Positions 16,859 through 25,925 of a DNA stretch of 44,491 bases are shown here, in pieces. Within the stretch, counting starts at the first letter, position 1. Each line of letters begins with the position of its first letter. The stretch comes from Methyloprofundus sp. (lineage in GTDB: Bacteria > Pseudomonadota > Gammaproteobacteria > Methylococcales > Methylomonadaceae), in contig JAQRMR010000053.1 of assembly GCA_028599115.1 (NCBI GenBank), positions 1 through 44,491 on the forward strand, in the 5' to 3' direction. The translations under genes and the position numbers were made by a program. A model generated the notes under the pieces. The model saw only the letters and a list, made by a program, of their open reading frames with translations. It was not told where the DNA came from and ran no database searches.

Positions 16859-17299
16859 ATGAAAAATAAAAAAATAATAACGTTAAAAACTTATTTAATC
16901 AGTAGTTTACTTATTTTTGGATTAACAGCTTGTTCAGATGATGAGCCAAAAAAAATCATCCCAAAAAATGTTGTCAGTACAGATAATCACTTTGATCATA
17001 ATCATGATGAAGCAACTAATCTGGAAAAACATAAATTTGAGCATGAATTTGCTGAGCAATGTATTGCGCGAGAAATAAGAAATTCGGTTAATAAGGAAAA
17101 TGATAGAAAGCGTTTTGCTAAACCTTGTTTATGTATTGCTGAGGAAATGATGGATGATTTAACGACGGTAGAAGCAGAAAAATTCTTAGAAGAAGATAAA
17201 AATACTCAGTCATTAACTATTCGTTTTGAAGCAGCTGCTTACAATTGCTTGCAAGAAAAAGCAAAACCTCAGGAGCCTGAGATTTTTAAACGTCGTTAG
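16859..17299 (+). CDS. lipoprotein with His cluster and C/CxC/C cysteines
   Basis: A 146-aa lipoprotein with lipobox LTAC (Cys25). After it comes an acidic stretch with a His cluster, 'DNHFDHNHDE' (42-51) and further His, which could bind copper or zinc. The helical C-terminal part has Cys68, Cys90, Cys92 (PCLCIAEEM) and Cys130, a pattern that suggests two disulfides or a metal site. I do not recognise the family. No good ribosome site is visible before the ATG; with a 20-bp gap it probably depends on transcription from the YceI gene. A strong terminator follows, so this ends the cluster. A metal-related periplasmic role is inferred from residues and location only. Confidence 0.7.
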   Translation: MKNKKIITLKTYLISSLLIFGLTACSDDEPKKIIPKNVVSTDNHFDHNHDEATNLEKHKFEHEFAEQCIAREIRNSVNKENDRKRFAKPCLCIAEEMMDDLTTVEAEKFLEEDKNTQSLTIRFEAAAYNCLQEKAKPQEPEIFKRR

Positions 17300-17310
17300 G
17301 CTTAAGTGTT

Positions 17311-17348
17311 AATAGTCACTTTTTTCTGCCTGGAAAAAGGTGACTATT
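17311..17348 (+). terminator. intrinsic terminator at the end of the copper/lipid cluster
   Basis: AATAGTCAC pairs with GTGACTATT, extended inward by a T run paired with an A run. It lies 12 bp after the lipoprotein stop. The outer 3' side is T/A-rich rather than a pure U tract, but the stem is strong. Confidence 0.7.
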
Positions 17349-17370
17349 TAATTTATATTTGTTTTAAAGG

Positions 17371-18312
17371 TTGCTGAATATAGAAATGGGCAAATCAAAT
17401 AGCCATTTTTCCAACGAGTTAGCTGAGCTATTAGTGCCTTTTGAGCAATTATTAGAGCAACAATCAGTACAGAAACTAAAGCTAGTCATCCATGCGGGTA
17501 CACCCAAAACTGGCACCACGAGCTTACAAACTTATCTAGATAAAAAACAACGAAAGCTAAGGGGGCTGGGGATTCTTTATCCGCATAACCTTGAAAAACT
17601 AACAAACTCTAGCGCACCAAAACACCAATGGTTTGAGAAGAACTTAGCCACAGCAAACTTGGACAGTTTTTTAGAAAACTTTAAAAATATTCTTTCGCAA
17701 GTTAAAAAAGAGACGCATACGATTATCTTATCCTCGGAAGGCATTTATAATTATTGGTGGGATTTTCCAGAGGAATCCAAAGCGCTTTTATGTGAGTTGG
17801 ATCAGTTCTTTGATGTTGAAGTTTGGGTATGGTTTCGTGAGCCACTTGAGTTTATTGAAAGTTACTACAAGCAATGCATTCGCAACCCACAAGTTGCAAG
17901 TAACCCATGTTATGGGCAAAACTTATCCTTTGCCGAAATGTTAAATATCGAATGGTTTTCTCGGCACTTAAATTACCAAGGTTTTGTTAGTGAATGCCAA
18001 GCGTTATTTGGTGAAAATAAGGTTTCAGTCTTTAAGTACGAAGGTGATGTGGTACAAGAAGTCAGGCAGAAATTAGGGCTAGCAACGCCTCATGACAATC
18101 CAACCCCAAGGCAAAATAAAAGTTTAAATAGTGCTTCGGCAGAATTATTAAGAGCGATAAATCACTATGAGCTTAAAGCAAAAGACAAAGAGCTTTTAAT
18201 GCCTCATTTAAAAGCAATCAATGAGATTCTTGATAATTACGCAAATGAGTCACTGATTGATGAAGAGTCTAGAAAAAAGGTTCTGAAGATATTTAGCCCG
18301 ACCAAGTTTTGA
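17371..18312 (+). CDS. sulfotransferase-like protein
   Basis: A 313-aa cytoplasmic protein with the 5'-phosphosulfate-binding loop 'HAGTPKTGTTSLQTYL' (41-56), the hallmark of PAPS-dependent sulfotransferases. A second typical element is 'VEVWVWFREPLEFIESYYKQ' (about 150-170), which fits the strand-helix that binds the 3'-phosphate (the Arg-x-Pro and Ser). Acceptor unknown; such bacterial enzymes sulfate glycans, lipids or small metabolites. The ORF starts at TTG; an ATG five codons later is equally likely and neither has a good ribosome site. It is bounded by a terminator upstream and convergent ctaG downstream, so it is a single-gene unit. Confidence 0.75.
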   Translation: MLNIEMGKSNSHFSNELAELLVPFEQLLEQQSVQKLKLVIHAGTPKTGTTSLQTYLDKKQRKLRGLGILYPHNLEKLTNSSAPKHQWFEKNLATANLDSFLENFKNILSQVKKETHTIILSSEGIYNYWWDFPEESKALLCELDQFFDVEVWVWFREPLEFIESYYKQCIRNPQVASNPCYGQNLSFAEMLNIEWFSRHLNYQGFVSECQALFGENKVSVFKYEGDVVQEVRQKLGLATPHDNPTPRQNKSLNSASAELLRAINHYELKAKDKELLMPHLKAINEILDNYANESLIDEESRKKVLKIFSPTKF

Positions 18313-18363
18313 TTCTGGGTCTATGAATTTATTGGCCTAAAACAATAGCGAGAAAGCCCCATT

Positions 18364-19266
18364 TTAATGTTGATAGCGTAACTTTCTTTCTTTACGCGAC
18401 ATTAAGTAAAAAACCACTGCAGTACCAACAAGCCCCATCATGCCGCCAGGCCCCCAAATCATGATTCCACCTAGTTGCTGATCTAACATGATTTCAATGG
18501 CTAAACGGCCATCTAGTACGTCGTATGCTGCATAAATTTGGTCTCTCTTTAGGGTGATAATGGCACCAATAACGGTATTGGGAATAGTGACAGCCCATAA
18601 AATAATTAAGCGTACGCCAAATGAAATTCGAGATGTTTTCTGTCGTGGGTCACAGATTAGCCACCAAAAGAAAAAGCCAGTTAGAATCATCGTAAAGTGC
18701 ATGGTGTTATGCAGCGATTGATCCGCTAAGGCTTGGTTATGCAAATCAGGGATTTGCCAGATGACTAATGTCGCAATAAATAATATGGGAGCAAGAACAG
18801 GGTGGCCTAATAGGTGATAGAGCCATTGAATGACTTTATTACGTACAATGGGGACTAAAACTTTATGCCGAATGCTTTTAGGTAGACCTTGTAATAAAGG
18901 CGCGAGAGGCATACTTAAGATGAGTAATAAGGGACCTAGACCACGCATTAATAAATGTTCTATTTGATGAAAAAATAGAAAGTGCTCTGATAAGGGTTCA
19001 AGGGGGGATTGCAGGGCTATGACAAAGCAAAGCATACCCAATAGAAATGTGATTGTTTGGCCTATTCCCACGGGGCGACCAGCTTCGCGCCTAACGACAC
19101 GCCCTCGGAAATAAACAATCACCGTTAATAGCATGGGAATGGCTACATCAGGCGTATAAATCCATGCTGACCAGATAGACTGGTAGGGACTAATTGAGCC
19201 ATGAGCAAAACAGAGGCTAGAAAATAAGGCTAGAGTAAATGCTAAGTAAGCTTTTAAGTAGGGCAC
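18364..19266 (-). CDS. ctaG: CtaG-family cytochrome c oxidase assembly factor (caa3_CtaG)
   Basis: A 300-aa polytopic membrane protein. After a signal-like first helix ending in CFAHGS come about seven membrane segments with the family's conserved stretches 'FFHQIEHLLMRGLGPLLLILSMPLAPLLQGLP', 'WQIPDLHNQAL-DQSLHNTMHFTMILTGFFFWWLI' and 'QQLGGIMIWGPGG'. In Bacillus the family is needed for Cu-A type oxidase assembly and is linked to copper delivery. No oxidase subunit genes are in view. Its proximity to the copper-protein cluster (convergent, with one gene between) may be meaningful. The name CtaG is also used for an unrelated Cox11 family. Confidence 0.9.
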   Translation of the reverse strand: MPYLKAYLAFTLALFSSLCFAHGSISPYQSIWSAWIYTPDVAIPMLLTVIVYFRGRVVRREAGRPVGIGQTITFLLGMLCFVIALQSPLEPLSEHFLFFHQIEHLLMRGLGPLLLILSMPLAPLLQGLPKSIRHKVLVPIVRNKVIQWLYHLLGHPVLAPILFIATLVIWQIPDLHNQALADQSLHNTMHFTMILTGFFFWWLICDPRQKTSRISFGVRLIILWAVTIPNTVIGAIITLKRDQIYAAYDVLDGRLAIEIMLDQQLGGIMIWGPGGMMGLVGTAVVFYLMSRKERKLRYQH

Positions 19267-19294
19267 AAGAAAAAGTTTATTAGGGAAGTAGATT

Positions 19295-19327
19295 GCTATA
19301 GGGTGAGTGAATGATTCACCCTATAGC
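19295..19327 (-). repeat. perfect 12-bp inverted repeat between dxs and ctaG
   Basis: GCTATAGGGTGA and TCACCCTATAGC are perfect reverse complements around a 9-nt spacer. It lies 8 bp after the dxs stop and about 30 bp before the ctaG start on the same strand. No U run follows on the minus strand, so it is either a non-canonical dxs terminator or an operator for ctaG. Confidence 0.7.
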
Positions 19328-19334
19328 ATGGTAA

Positions 19335-21197
19335 TTATGCGCAGAATTGTTCGATATTTTCTAAAATTCCATGGCTATCTAAGCCGCATAAAGATAATAG
19401 TTCTTCACGCGTACCTTGCTCAACGTATGCGTCAGGTAATGCGATATTTAAGACAGGCATTAAAATTTTGTTAGCTTGCAAGAACTCATTGACTGCTGAA
19501 CCTGCACCACCGGCTAAAACATTTTCTTCGATAGTAACGATAACATCATGTGTTTTTGCCATTTCTAAAATCATATCGGCATCAATTGGCTTAATAAAGC
19601 GCATATTGACAACTGTTGCACCTAGCTTTTTAGCAGCTTCAAGTGCTGGGGTTACCATGCTGCCCCAAGCTAAAATAGCAAGTCGTCCACCTTGATGACG
19701 AATTTCTGCTTTACCAATTTCAAGATCAGTCAGCTCTGAATTAACCGCAGCAGAAGGGCCTTTTCCGCGTGGATAGCGTACAGAAGCGGGGCCTTCATAG
19801 TTATAACCGGTTGTTAACATCTGGCGACATTCATTTTCATCAGCGGGTGCCATAATAACCATGTTTGGCACGCAACGTAGAAAACTATAATCAAAATTAC
19901 CCGCATGAGTTGGACCATCGGGGCCTACTAGGCCTGCTCGGTCAATGGCAAAAAGGACATCTAAGTTTTGGATAGCAACATCGTGCAATAACTGATCGTA
20001 AGCACGTTGTAAGAATGTAGAGTAAATAGCGACAACTGGCTTAGCACCTTGGCAGGCTTGTCCCGCCGCTAAAGTGACGGCATGTTGTTCTGCAATGGCA
20101 ACATCAAAATAACGCGTAGGAAAGCGTTCAGAGAATTCAACCATACCAGAGCCTTCACGCATTGCAGGTGTGGTTGCTAATAAACGCTCATCTTTCTCTG
20201 CCATATCGCAAAGCCATTGGCCAAAGACCTGAGTGTAAGTTGGGTGTATTGAGGCTTTAGATTTAGGTAAGCTATCTTTGCTAGGGTCAAAGGCAGGAAC
20301 GCCATGATAGGCTAAAGGGTCTTTTTCCGCAGGAGCATAGCCTTTGCCTTTTTTAGTTACTATATGTAAGAAAATAGGGCCAGACATTTTTTTGATGGAC
20401 TGTAGTGTATCAACCAGCATATCAATATCATGGCCATCAATAGGGCCGATATAATTAAAGCCTAGCTCTTCAAATAAAGTTCCAGGTGTCACCATGCCTT
20501 TAAGATGCTCTTCAGTTTTCTTGGCAAATTCCCAAGCGCCAGGCATATTGCTTAGAATTTTTTTACTTTCGTTACGTACCGAGGTGTAGGTTTTGCTAGA
20601 AATAACTTTAGTAAAATAGTTATTCATCGCGCCAACATTAGGCGAGATAGCCATATCGTTATCATTTAAGATAACCAATAAATTAGCATCAATCGCGCCA
20701 GCATGATTCATTGCTTCAAAAGCCATACCGCCAGTGATACTACCATCACCGATAATAGCGACCATACGGCTATCGTCACCTTTATTTTTAGCAGCGATTG
20801 CCATGCCTAATGCAGCACTAATCGAAGTGCTTGAATGTCCGACACCAAAGGCATCATATTCACTTTCAGCACGCTTAGGGAAGGCGGATACACCATCCTT
20901 AGTACGGATGGTGGGCATTTTTTCTTTGCGACCGGTTAATATTTTATGTGGGTAGGCTTGGTGGCCTACATCCCAGACAAGTTGATCGTTAGGTGTGTCG
21001 TAAACGTAGTGTAAAGCAACTGTTAACTCAACGGTTCCTAAACCTGCGGAAAAATGCCCGCCAGATAAGCTAACAGAGTGGGTTAAAAACTCACGCAATT
21101 CTTTGGCAACTGGATTTAGCTCTTCGCGTGGCAGTTTTCTTAAATCTTCCGGAAGGTCTATGGTATTTAATAATGGGTAGTTTTCTGTGATTTTCAT
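19335..21197 (-). CDS. dxs: 1-deoxy-D-xylulose-5-phosphate synthase
   Basis: DXS condenses pyruvate and glyceraldehyde-3-phosphate, the first step of the MEP isoprenoid pathway, using thiamine diphosphate. Visible motifs: '[20 protein letters not shown]', '[14 protein letters not shown]', the ThDP motif '[21 protein letters not shown]', and the transketolase-type '[14 protein letters not shown]' and '[15 protein letters not shown]'. The ORF-track start at 21296 adds 33 non-family residues overlapping the previous gene; the ATG at 21195-21197 ([13 protein letters not shown]) has GGAAGC upstream and gives 620 aa, the usual size. It is the last gene of the hopanoid operon, 10 bp after the aminotransferase, so isoprenoid supply appears tied to hopanoid output. 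Confidence 0.96.
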   Translation of the reverse strand: MKITENYPLLNTIDLPEDLRKLPREELNPVAKELREFLTHSVSLSGGHFSAGLGTVELTVALHYVYDTPNDQLVWDVGHQAYPHKILTGRKEKMPTIRTKDGVSAFPKRAESEYDAFGVGHSSTSISAALGMAIAAKNKGDDSRMVAIIGDGSITGGMAFEAMNHAGAIDANLLVILNDNDMAISPNVGAMNNYFTKVISSKTYTSVRNESKKILSNMPGAWEFAKKTEEHLKGMVTPGTLFEELGFNYIGPIDGHDIDMLVDTLQSIKKMSGPIFLHIVTKKGKGYAPAEKDPLAYHGVPAFDPSKDSLPKSKASIHPTYTQVFGQWLCDMAEKDERLLATTPAMREGSGMVEFSERFPTRYFDVAIAEQHAVTLAAGQACQGAKPVVAIYSTFLQRAYDQLLHDVAIQNLDVLFAIDRAGLVGPDGPTHAGNFDYSFLRCVPNMVIMAPADENECRQMLTTGYNYEGPASVRYPRGKGPSAAVNSELTDLEIGKAEIRHQGGRLAILAWGSMVTPALEAAKKLGATVVNMRFIKPIDADMILEMAKTHDVIVTIEENVLAGGAGSAVNEFLQANKILMPVLNIALPDAYVEQGTREELLSLCGLDSHGILENIEQFCA

Positions 21198-21207
21198 AAT
21201 GCTTCCT

Positions 21208-22599
21208 TTAGGCCCCTTTCTGAGTTTTGAGTGCGTGACTTGCAAGATTTTTTCCAAGGGTCCAAATGGAGCCAGGAACTTTATGCGTATCTGCAATAGC
21301 TTGATCGAATGAAGTTACAATCCAATCTCGGTCTTTATTGGTTAAATTAAGGGGAGGTAATAATTTAACTACGTTCATGCCATGACCTGCAACTTGCGTT
21401 AGCAGATGATGTTCTTTAAATAATGGTATGGTAATCATTTGGCAAAACAGTCCTTTATTTGCAGCTTCTAGTGTTGCCCAAGCCGCTTTTAAAGCTAGGC
21501 TTTTAGGTGCTTGAAATTCAATGGCAATCATGAGTCCTTTGCCGCGTGCTTCTTTTAAAAATTCATATTCAGAACTCATGGCGTTTAAACGAGTAATGAT
21601 TTCATTACCAATTTTTGCGCTATTTTCAATGAGCTTTTCATCTTCTAAGACTTGCAGTGTTGCGAGTCCTGCCGCCATAGCCATATTGTTTTTTGAAAAA
21701 GTAGATCCGTGAACAACAGCTCTATCCATACGATTAAAAACGGATTCCATTATTTTATCAGTTATTGCTACTGCACCGATAGGAATAAAACCACCTGAAA
21801 GAGCTTTCGCCATACAAATCATATCGGGCTGAACATCCCAGTGTTCAATAGCCCAAAACTTTCCTGTACGGCCAATACCTGTTTGTACTTCATCAGCAAC
21901 AAAAAGGGTGTCATATTTTTTACATAAACGTTGTACTTCAGGTAAATAATTATCATCAGGAATATTAACGCCTTTCCCTTGAATAGGCTCTACTATAAAG
22001 GCTGCAACATCATTATTTTTTAAAGCTTCTTCTAAGGCACCTAAATCATTAAAAGGGATAGAGTGGCATTCGGGTAATAATGGACCAAACCCTTCGCGAA
22101 AAATATCATCCCCAACAAGGGATAAAGCGCCCATTGTTAAACCATGATAGCCATGGTCACAGAAAACAACTTTTTCTCGTTTAGTCGTGTACCGGGCAAA
22201 TTTAATGGCAGCTTCTACCGCTTCGGTACCCGAGTTACAAAAAAACATTTTTTGTAAGTTGTCAGGGGTTGTTGCCAAGATCTTTTTTGCCAGTAAACCA
22301 CTTAAAATGGATACGTCCATTTGTACTAAGTTTGGCAGTTCTAGGGTTAATGTTTCTTGTAATGCACTGACCACCGTTGGGTGGTTTCGGCCAACGGCAA
22401 AAACACCAAAGCCACTTAAACAATCTAAGTATTCTATATTGTCTTCATCATATAAATACTGGCCGATTGCTTTGTTGTAATTACGGTCATAGCCGATGGT
22501 TTTTAATACGCGCACCATTTGTTTGTTTAAATGGTCTTGGTGTAACTCAAATTTTTCAGAGTTATGTTCTAAAAAAAGACTCTTAATGCTGAAAGACAT
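21208..22599 (-). CDS. hpnO: class III aminotransferase, HpnO-like (aminobacteriohopanetriol synthesis)
   Basis: A 463-aa PLP enzyme of the ornithine/acetylornithine aminotransferase class. The PLP elements are visible: '[21 protein letters not shown]', '[11 protein letters not shown]', '[19 protein letters not shown]' (Asp binding the pyridine N) and the Schiff-base Lys in '[17 protein letters not shown]'. Its position between hpnN and dxs in a hopanoid operon points to HpnO, which forms the terminal amino group of aminobacteriohopanetriol. Methanotrophs are known for aminotriol to aminopentol hopanoids, which fits. A general amino-acid aminotransferase is excluded mainly by context, so the exact substrate is inferred. 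Confidence 0.85.
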   Translation of the reverse strand: MSFSIKSLFLEHNSEKFELHQDHLNKQMVRVLKTIGYDRNYNKAIGQYLYDEDNIEYLDCLSGFGVFAVGRNHPTVVSALQETLTLELPNLVQMDVSILSGLLAKKILATTPDNLQKMFFCNSGTEAVEAAIKFARYTTKREKVVFCDHGYHGLTMGALSLVGDDIFREGFGPLLPECHSIPFNDLGALEEALKNNDVAAFIVEPIQGKGVNIPDDNYLPEVQRLCKKYDTLFVADEVQTGIGRTGKFWAIEHWDVQPDMICMAKALSGGFIPIGAVAITDKIMESVFNRMDRAVVHGSTFSKNNMAMAAGLATLQVLEDEKLIENSAKIGNEIITRLNAMSSEYEFLKEARGKGLMIAIEFQAPKSLALKAAWATLEAANKGLFCQMITIPLFKEHHLLTQVAGHGMNVVKLLPPLNLTNKDRDWIVTSFDQAIADTHKVPGSIWTLGKNLASHALKTQKGA

Positions 22600-22623
22600 A
22601 ATCGTATAAACGCGGGTTAAATT

Positions 22624-25227
22624 TTAAAGTGAAAGCGATTTATTGCTAAAAGCAGGCAATATAATGAGCGTGCAAATTAGTGTAAAACTAATGCCAACAG
22701 CTAAGGTTATGCCCATACTAGAAATACCAAAATGAGGAATTAGCGTTAAACTGAGAAAGCTACTCATGGTGGTTAGACTGCTGAACATAACGCCCCTTGC
22801 TGTACTGCTTTGGAGTACGTGTTGTTGGCCATTATTGTTATGCAAACAATGCATAATATGAATGCCACTATCAACGCCAATCCCTAGCAGTAGGGGTAAG
22901 GCAATAATATTGGCAAAGTTAAAAGGGATATCTAGTAAAACATTAACACTGCAGGTCAGTAAGCCTGCTAACACAAGGGGGCCAATCACCAAGAGGGTTC
23001 TTTTAATGCTTTTTAAAATAAATAACAGCAAAATAGTAATGAGTACAAAAGAAGCGGAAAAGGCTTGTTGAAAAGCCGAGACAACCGCTTCTCCTGATGC
23101 CAAGTCAGCGACGGGTAAACCGGTCGCCGTAGGGACGATTGTTTGGACATCTTTAGCAAATTGTTTTAAGTTGCTAGGAATGTTTAAGTCTTCTTCTGGC
23201 ATAATCATAATGCGATATAAACCAGCGGGGCTAAGCCATTGTTCGCGAATTTCTTGGGGAATATCGCTTAAATTAAACTCATAAGCAGCTAAGCTTTGGT
23301 TTAGGCTATCAATGGTATGAGGGAGCAAGCTGAGCAAGTTATTATCTAATTGCTGGGCAAGTTGTGGGTTTTTCTCAAATTCAGTGAGAAATTGAGTGAT
23401 ACTATTATTTAGCTGATTAAGTTGCTCTGGCTCAATCGCTGGTGCAGTTTTAGCTAATTGCTTTTGTAATGTGCGTTGAAACTTATTTAAGACTGACCTT
23501 GTATCAGAAGGGTTTAATGTTTGGTTAAATTGATTGAGTTGGGCGCCTAAAATAATCGCTAAATCTTCAATTAGAAAGAGTTTTTCTTCTTGCTCTTGTG
23601 CAACAAGGTCTTCTAATGTCAGGGTGTTATGTACGGTATTGAGTTGTTTAAGTTGCTGGGTCGTGGTGCGTGTCTTATCTAAATTATCGGTTAATGCATA
23701 AAGCGCATAAGGTGATTCGGTTTTGCTTTGCAATAGGTCTTTAAAGGTAGAAACACTGATTGCTTCTGCATTGCGCATATTGACAGGGTTTGAATCAAAG
23801 CTGAGATAGGGTAGAAAAAATAAGCAGCCAAAGCCTAATAATAAGCTAACAATGCGAATGGTTTTTTTGTGGCGAAGCGGCAGGGTATGTAAGGCGCTTG
23901 GCGTGGTGTTTTGTTGAATGGCTTGTGCTTTTTTAAGTTTTAATACGCTTAAAAAAGCCGGTAAAACGGTCAATGATAAAAATAAAGCGATAAACATGCT
24001 AACGCCAGAGATTAAGCCTAGCTCAGATACGCCTTTATAGTCAGTCGGGGCGAAGGCTAAAAAGCCAATTGAGGTGGTCAATGCACAAAGAAAAAGAGAG
24101 AAGCCCACGCTGTGTAGTGCGTTTTTTATAGAACTAGTATTATCATGTTTATTGACGATTTCATCACGGTAATGCAAATTCATGTGGATGGCAAAATCAA
24201 CACCTAAGCCGATATAAAGAGCGGCAAAAGAAATAGAAATAACATTAAGGTGACCAATGGTGATGGCTGCAAACCCAGCAGTGAGTATTAACCCCATAAC
24301 GAGTATTAATAAAGTTGCAAACAGTAGTTTGAAGGAACGTAAGCATCTAAATAGAATGAGCAGCACGGCAATCATAGAGCCTATTCCGCTCAGAACAGCT
24401 CCTTTCCCCATGGTTTCTAATTCTTCATGCTCTAAAGCGGTTTCACCGGTCATGCGAATTTTTGCGGTGGCGGTATGACTTTCAATTTTTTGTACAATAT
24501 GACGCGCTGCATTAATGGCGTTTTCTGCCGGCATGAGTGCATTAAAGTCTTTGATAGGTTTTGCGATAACAATGCGGCGTGTTTTATTACTTAAGCTGTT
24601 TGAACTTAAGATTTCTTGCCATGAGATAGGCTTATTATCATCTAGGCTGGCGGCATTAATCGCAAGTGTCATGCTGGATAATAGTTTTGGTAAGCTGTGG
24701 TTAATCACGCTTTCTTTATTTTCTAATGCCTTGGTTAAAATATCCAAAAGCCCTGCTAAATGATAGTTTTGCGCAAGATAGCCAATAAAGGGCTGAGCAT
24801 CGGTTAGGTTGTTAGATAAATCTTCCAGTTCGTCTACAGATAAATAAAGTAAGGCTTGTTGGCGAAAGAATTCATTATCTTCAGGAATGTAGCTAGAGCT
24901 AAAATTGTCCGTGTTTTGCTTTAATTGTGCGGATAATTTGTTAGCAATAATCGCTGTTTCTTCTGGCGTTTCTGCATCCACTACAAAAATAATCGTACCG
25001 GCATCTTGTGGGAAATGTTGCTCAAGTCGTTTTGTGTTTTGCTGAAAAGGCAGGTCAGGAGACAGCATTTCAGCGGAGTTATTATTAACGCCTAAATTAT
25101 CTTTAATATAAAGAAGACTCGCGGTAGTGAGTGACAGTGCCGCAATGATAATAAACCAAGCATATTGGGTGACAAATTGTCCTTGCCAGCTAATCACTGT
25201 ATGACTGATAGAGCAGCGATGATTCAT
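22624..25227 (-). CDS. hpnN: HpnN, hopanoid-associated RND transporter
   Basis: An 867-aa MMPL/RND-type inner-membrane transporter that moves hopanoids toward the outer membrane. The two-fold layout is clear: TM1 (about 25-48), a large periplasmic loop, five helices around 270-440 with the motif 'YIGLGVDFAIHMNLHYRDE', a second TM at about 460-480, a second loop with Gln/Leu-rich helices, and the last five helices (720-865) with 'LLGIGVDSGIHIMH'. The repeated G-V-D-x-x-I-H motif is the family's functional signature. Its ATG overlaps the hpnG stop as ATGA, so the two are translationally coupled. Confidence 0.92.
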   Translation of the reverse strand: MNHRCSISHTVISWQGQFVTQYAWFIIIAALSLTTASLLYIKDNLGVNNNSAEMLSPDLPFQQNTKRLEQHFPQDAGTIIFVVDAETPEETAIIANKLSAQLKQNTDNFSSSYIPEDNEFFRQQALLYLSVDELEDLSNNLTDAQPFIGYLAQNYHLAGLLDILTKALENKESVINHSLPKLLSSMTLAINAASLDDNKPISWQEILSSNSLSNKTRRIVIAKPIKDFNALMPAENAINAARHIVQKIESHTATAKIRMTGETALEHEELETMGKGAVLSGIGSMIAVLLILFRCLRSFKLLFATLLILVMGLILTAGFAAITIGHLNVISISFAALYIGLGVDFAIHMNLHYRDEIVNKHDNTSSIKNALHSVGFSLFLCALTTSIGFLAFAPTDYKGVSELGLISGVSMFIALFLSLTVLPAFLSVLKLKKAQAIQQNTTPSALHTLPLRHKKTIRIVSLLLGFGCLFFLPYLSFDSNPVNMRNAEAISVSTFKDLLQSKTESPYALYALTDNLDKTRTTTQQLKQLNTVHNTLTLEDLVAQEQEEKLFLIEDLAIILGAQLNQFNQTLNPSDTRSVLNKFQRTLQKQLAKTAPAIEPEQLNQLNNSITQFLTEFEKNPQLAQQLDNNLLSLLPHTIDSLNQSLAAYEFNLSDIPQEIREQWLSPAGLYRIMIMPEEDLNIPSNLKQFAKDVQTIVPTATGLPVADLASGEAVVSAFQQAFSASFVLITILLLFILKSIKRTLLVIGPLVLAGLLTCSVNVLLDIPFNFANIIALPLLLGIGVDSGIHIMHCLHNNNGQQHVLQSSTARGVMFSSLTTMSSFLSLTLIPHFGISSMGITLAVGISFTLICTLIILPAFSNKSLSL

Positions 25228-25925
25228 GAAATGGTAAGTTGTGCTAAGAGAGGGCTTATGTGTTTAAGCTTATTATTGGCTGCTTTAAAATGCTGCCCCA
25301 ATTGAATGAGCCCTGAGATTTCTTTAGGGTGGCAAAGAATATAAAAAATAAGTTTTGTTAAGTTCAGCTTTCCTTCAGAGTCAATAGAATGGTTGATTGC
25401 AGTAGGGAGGTTAAAGTTAGCGGGATCCACAATAGTACGAATAGCGAGAAAAGGAATATTTTCTTTTTGGCAGACTTGTGCAGCCGCAGCACTTTCCATA
25501 TCAACAGCAATAGCAGAGCCTTTGTTAAATAACACTGATTTTTCTGTGGCGCTAGAAACGATACAAGGGCTTTCTAAGAGGGTGTCTTCAAAATACGCTT
25601 GCTCAGTTAGTGCTTGTGTTATGTTTTTATGTAGTAAAGAGTCTGTCTTCAACAAGGTATTTGATTGTGTTTGAATCAGTTTGGGGATAATTAAATCTCC
25701 CGCTTTTAAGTTGGGTGCTAATGCACCAGCACAGCCCCAGCTAATAAGTTGTTTTGCCCCTAAGGCAATAAGTTGGCTACTTGCTTTTTGTGCATTATTT
25801 GCTCCTGTGCCTGCTAGGCTAACAAGTAGGCCATTAGGCAAGGTCATACACTCGCCTTGATTCATTTTAGTTTTGCTAAGGCTGCGTAATTCTTCTGGGA
25901 GGGCAACAAGAATACCAATACTCAC
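25224..25925 (-). CDS. hpnG: HpnG, adenosylhopane nucleosidase (hopanoid phosphorylase)
   Basis: HpnG releases adenine from adenosylhopane, giving the ribosyl intermediate of bacteriohopanetetrol. The nucleoside phosphorylase fold is seen in 'GILVALPEELRSL', 'VSLAGTGANNAQKAS', 'LISWGCAGALAPNLKAGDLIIP' and 'AVDMESAAAAQVCQKENIPFLAIRTIVDPA', where the D-M-E-S Glu contacts the ribose. The ORF-track ATG (25964) lies 42 bp inside shc. A GTG at 25925 overlaps the shc TGA as GTGA, has GAGG about 9 bases upstream, and starts the family-typical 'VSIGILVALPEE', so I chose it (233 aa). It is sandwiched by overlaps with both shc and hpnN. Confidence 0.9.
   Translation of the reverse strand: MSIGILVALPEELRSLSKTKMNQGECMTLPNGLLVSLAGTGANNAQKASSQLIALGAKQLISWGCAGALAPNLKAGDLIIPKLIQTQSNTLLKTDSLLHKNITQALTEQAYFEDTLLESPCIVSSATEKSVLFNKGSAIAVDMESAAAAQVCQKENIPFLAIRTIVDPANFNLPTAINHSIDSEGKLNLTKLIFYILCHPKEISGLIQLGQHFKAANNKLKHISPLLAQLTIS

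Noticed and set aside
10677-17299. The copper cluster as a recently acquired genomic island
   Set aside because: No integrase, transposase, tRNA or flanking direct repeats, and codon use looks like that of its neighbours, so there is no direct sign of recent transfer.
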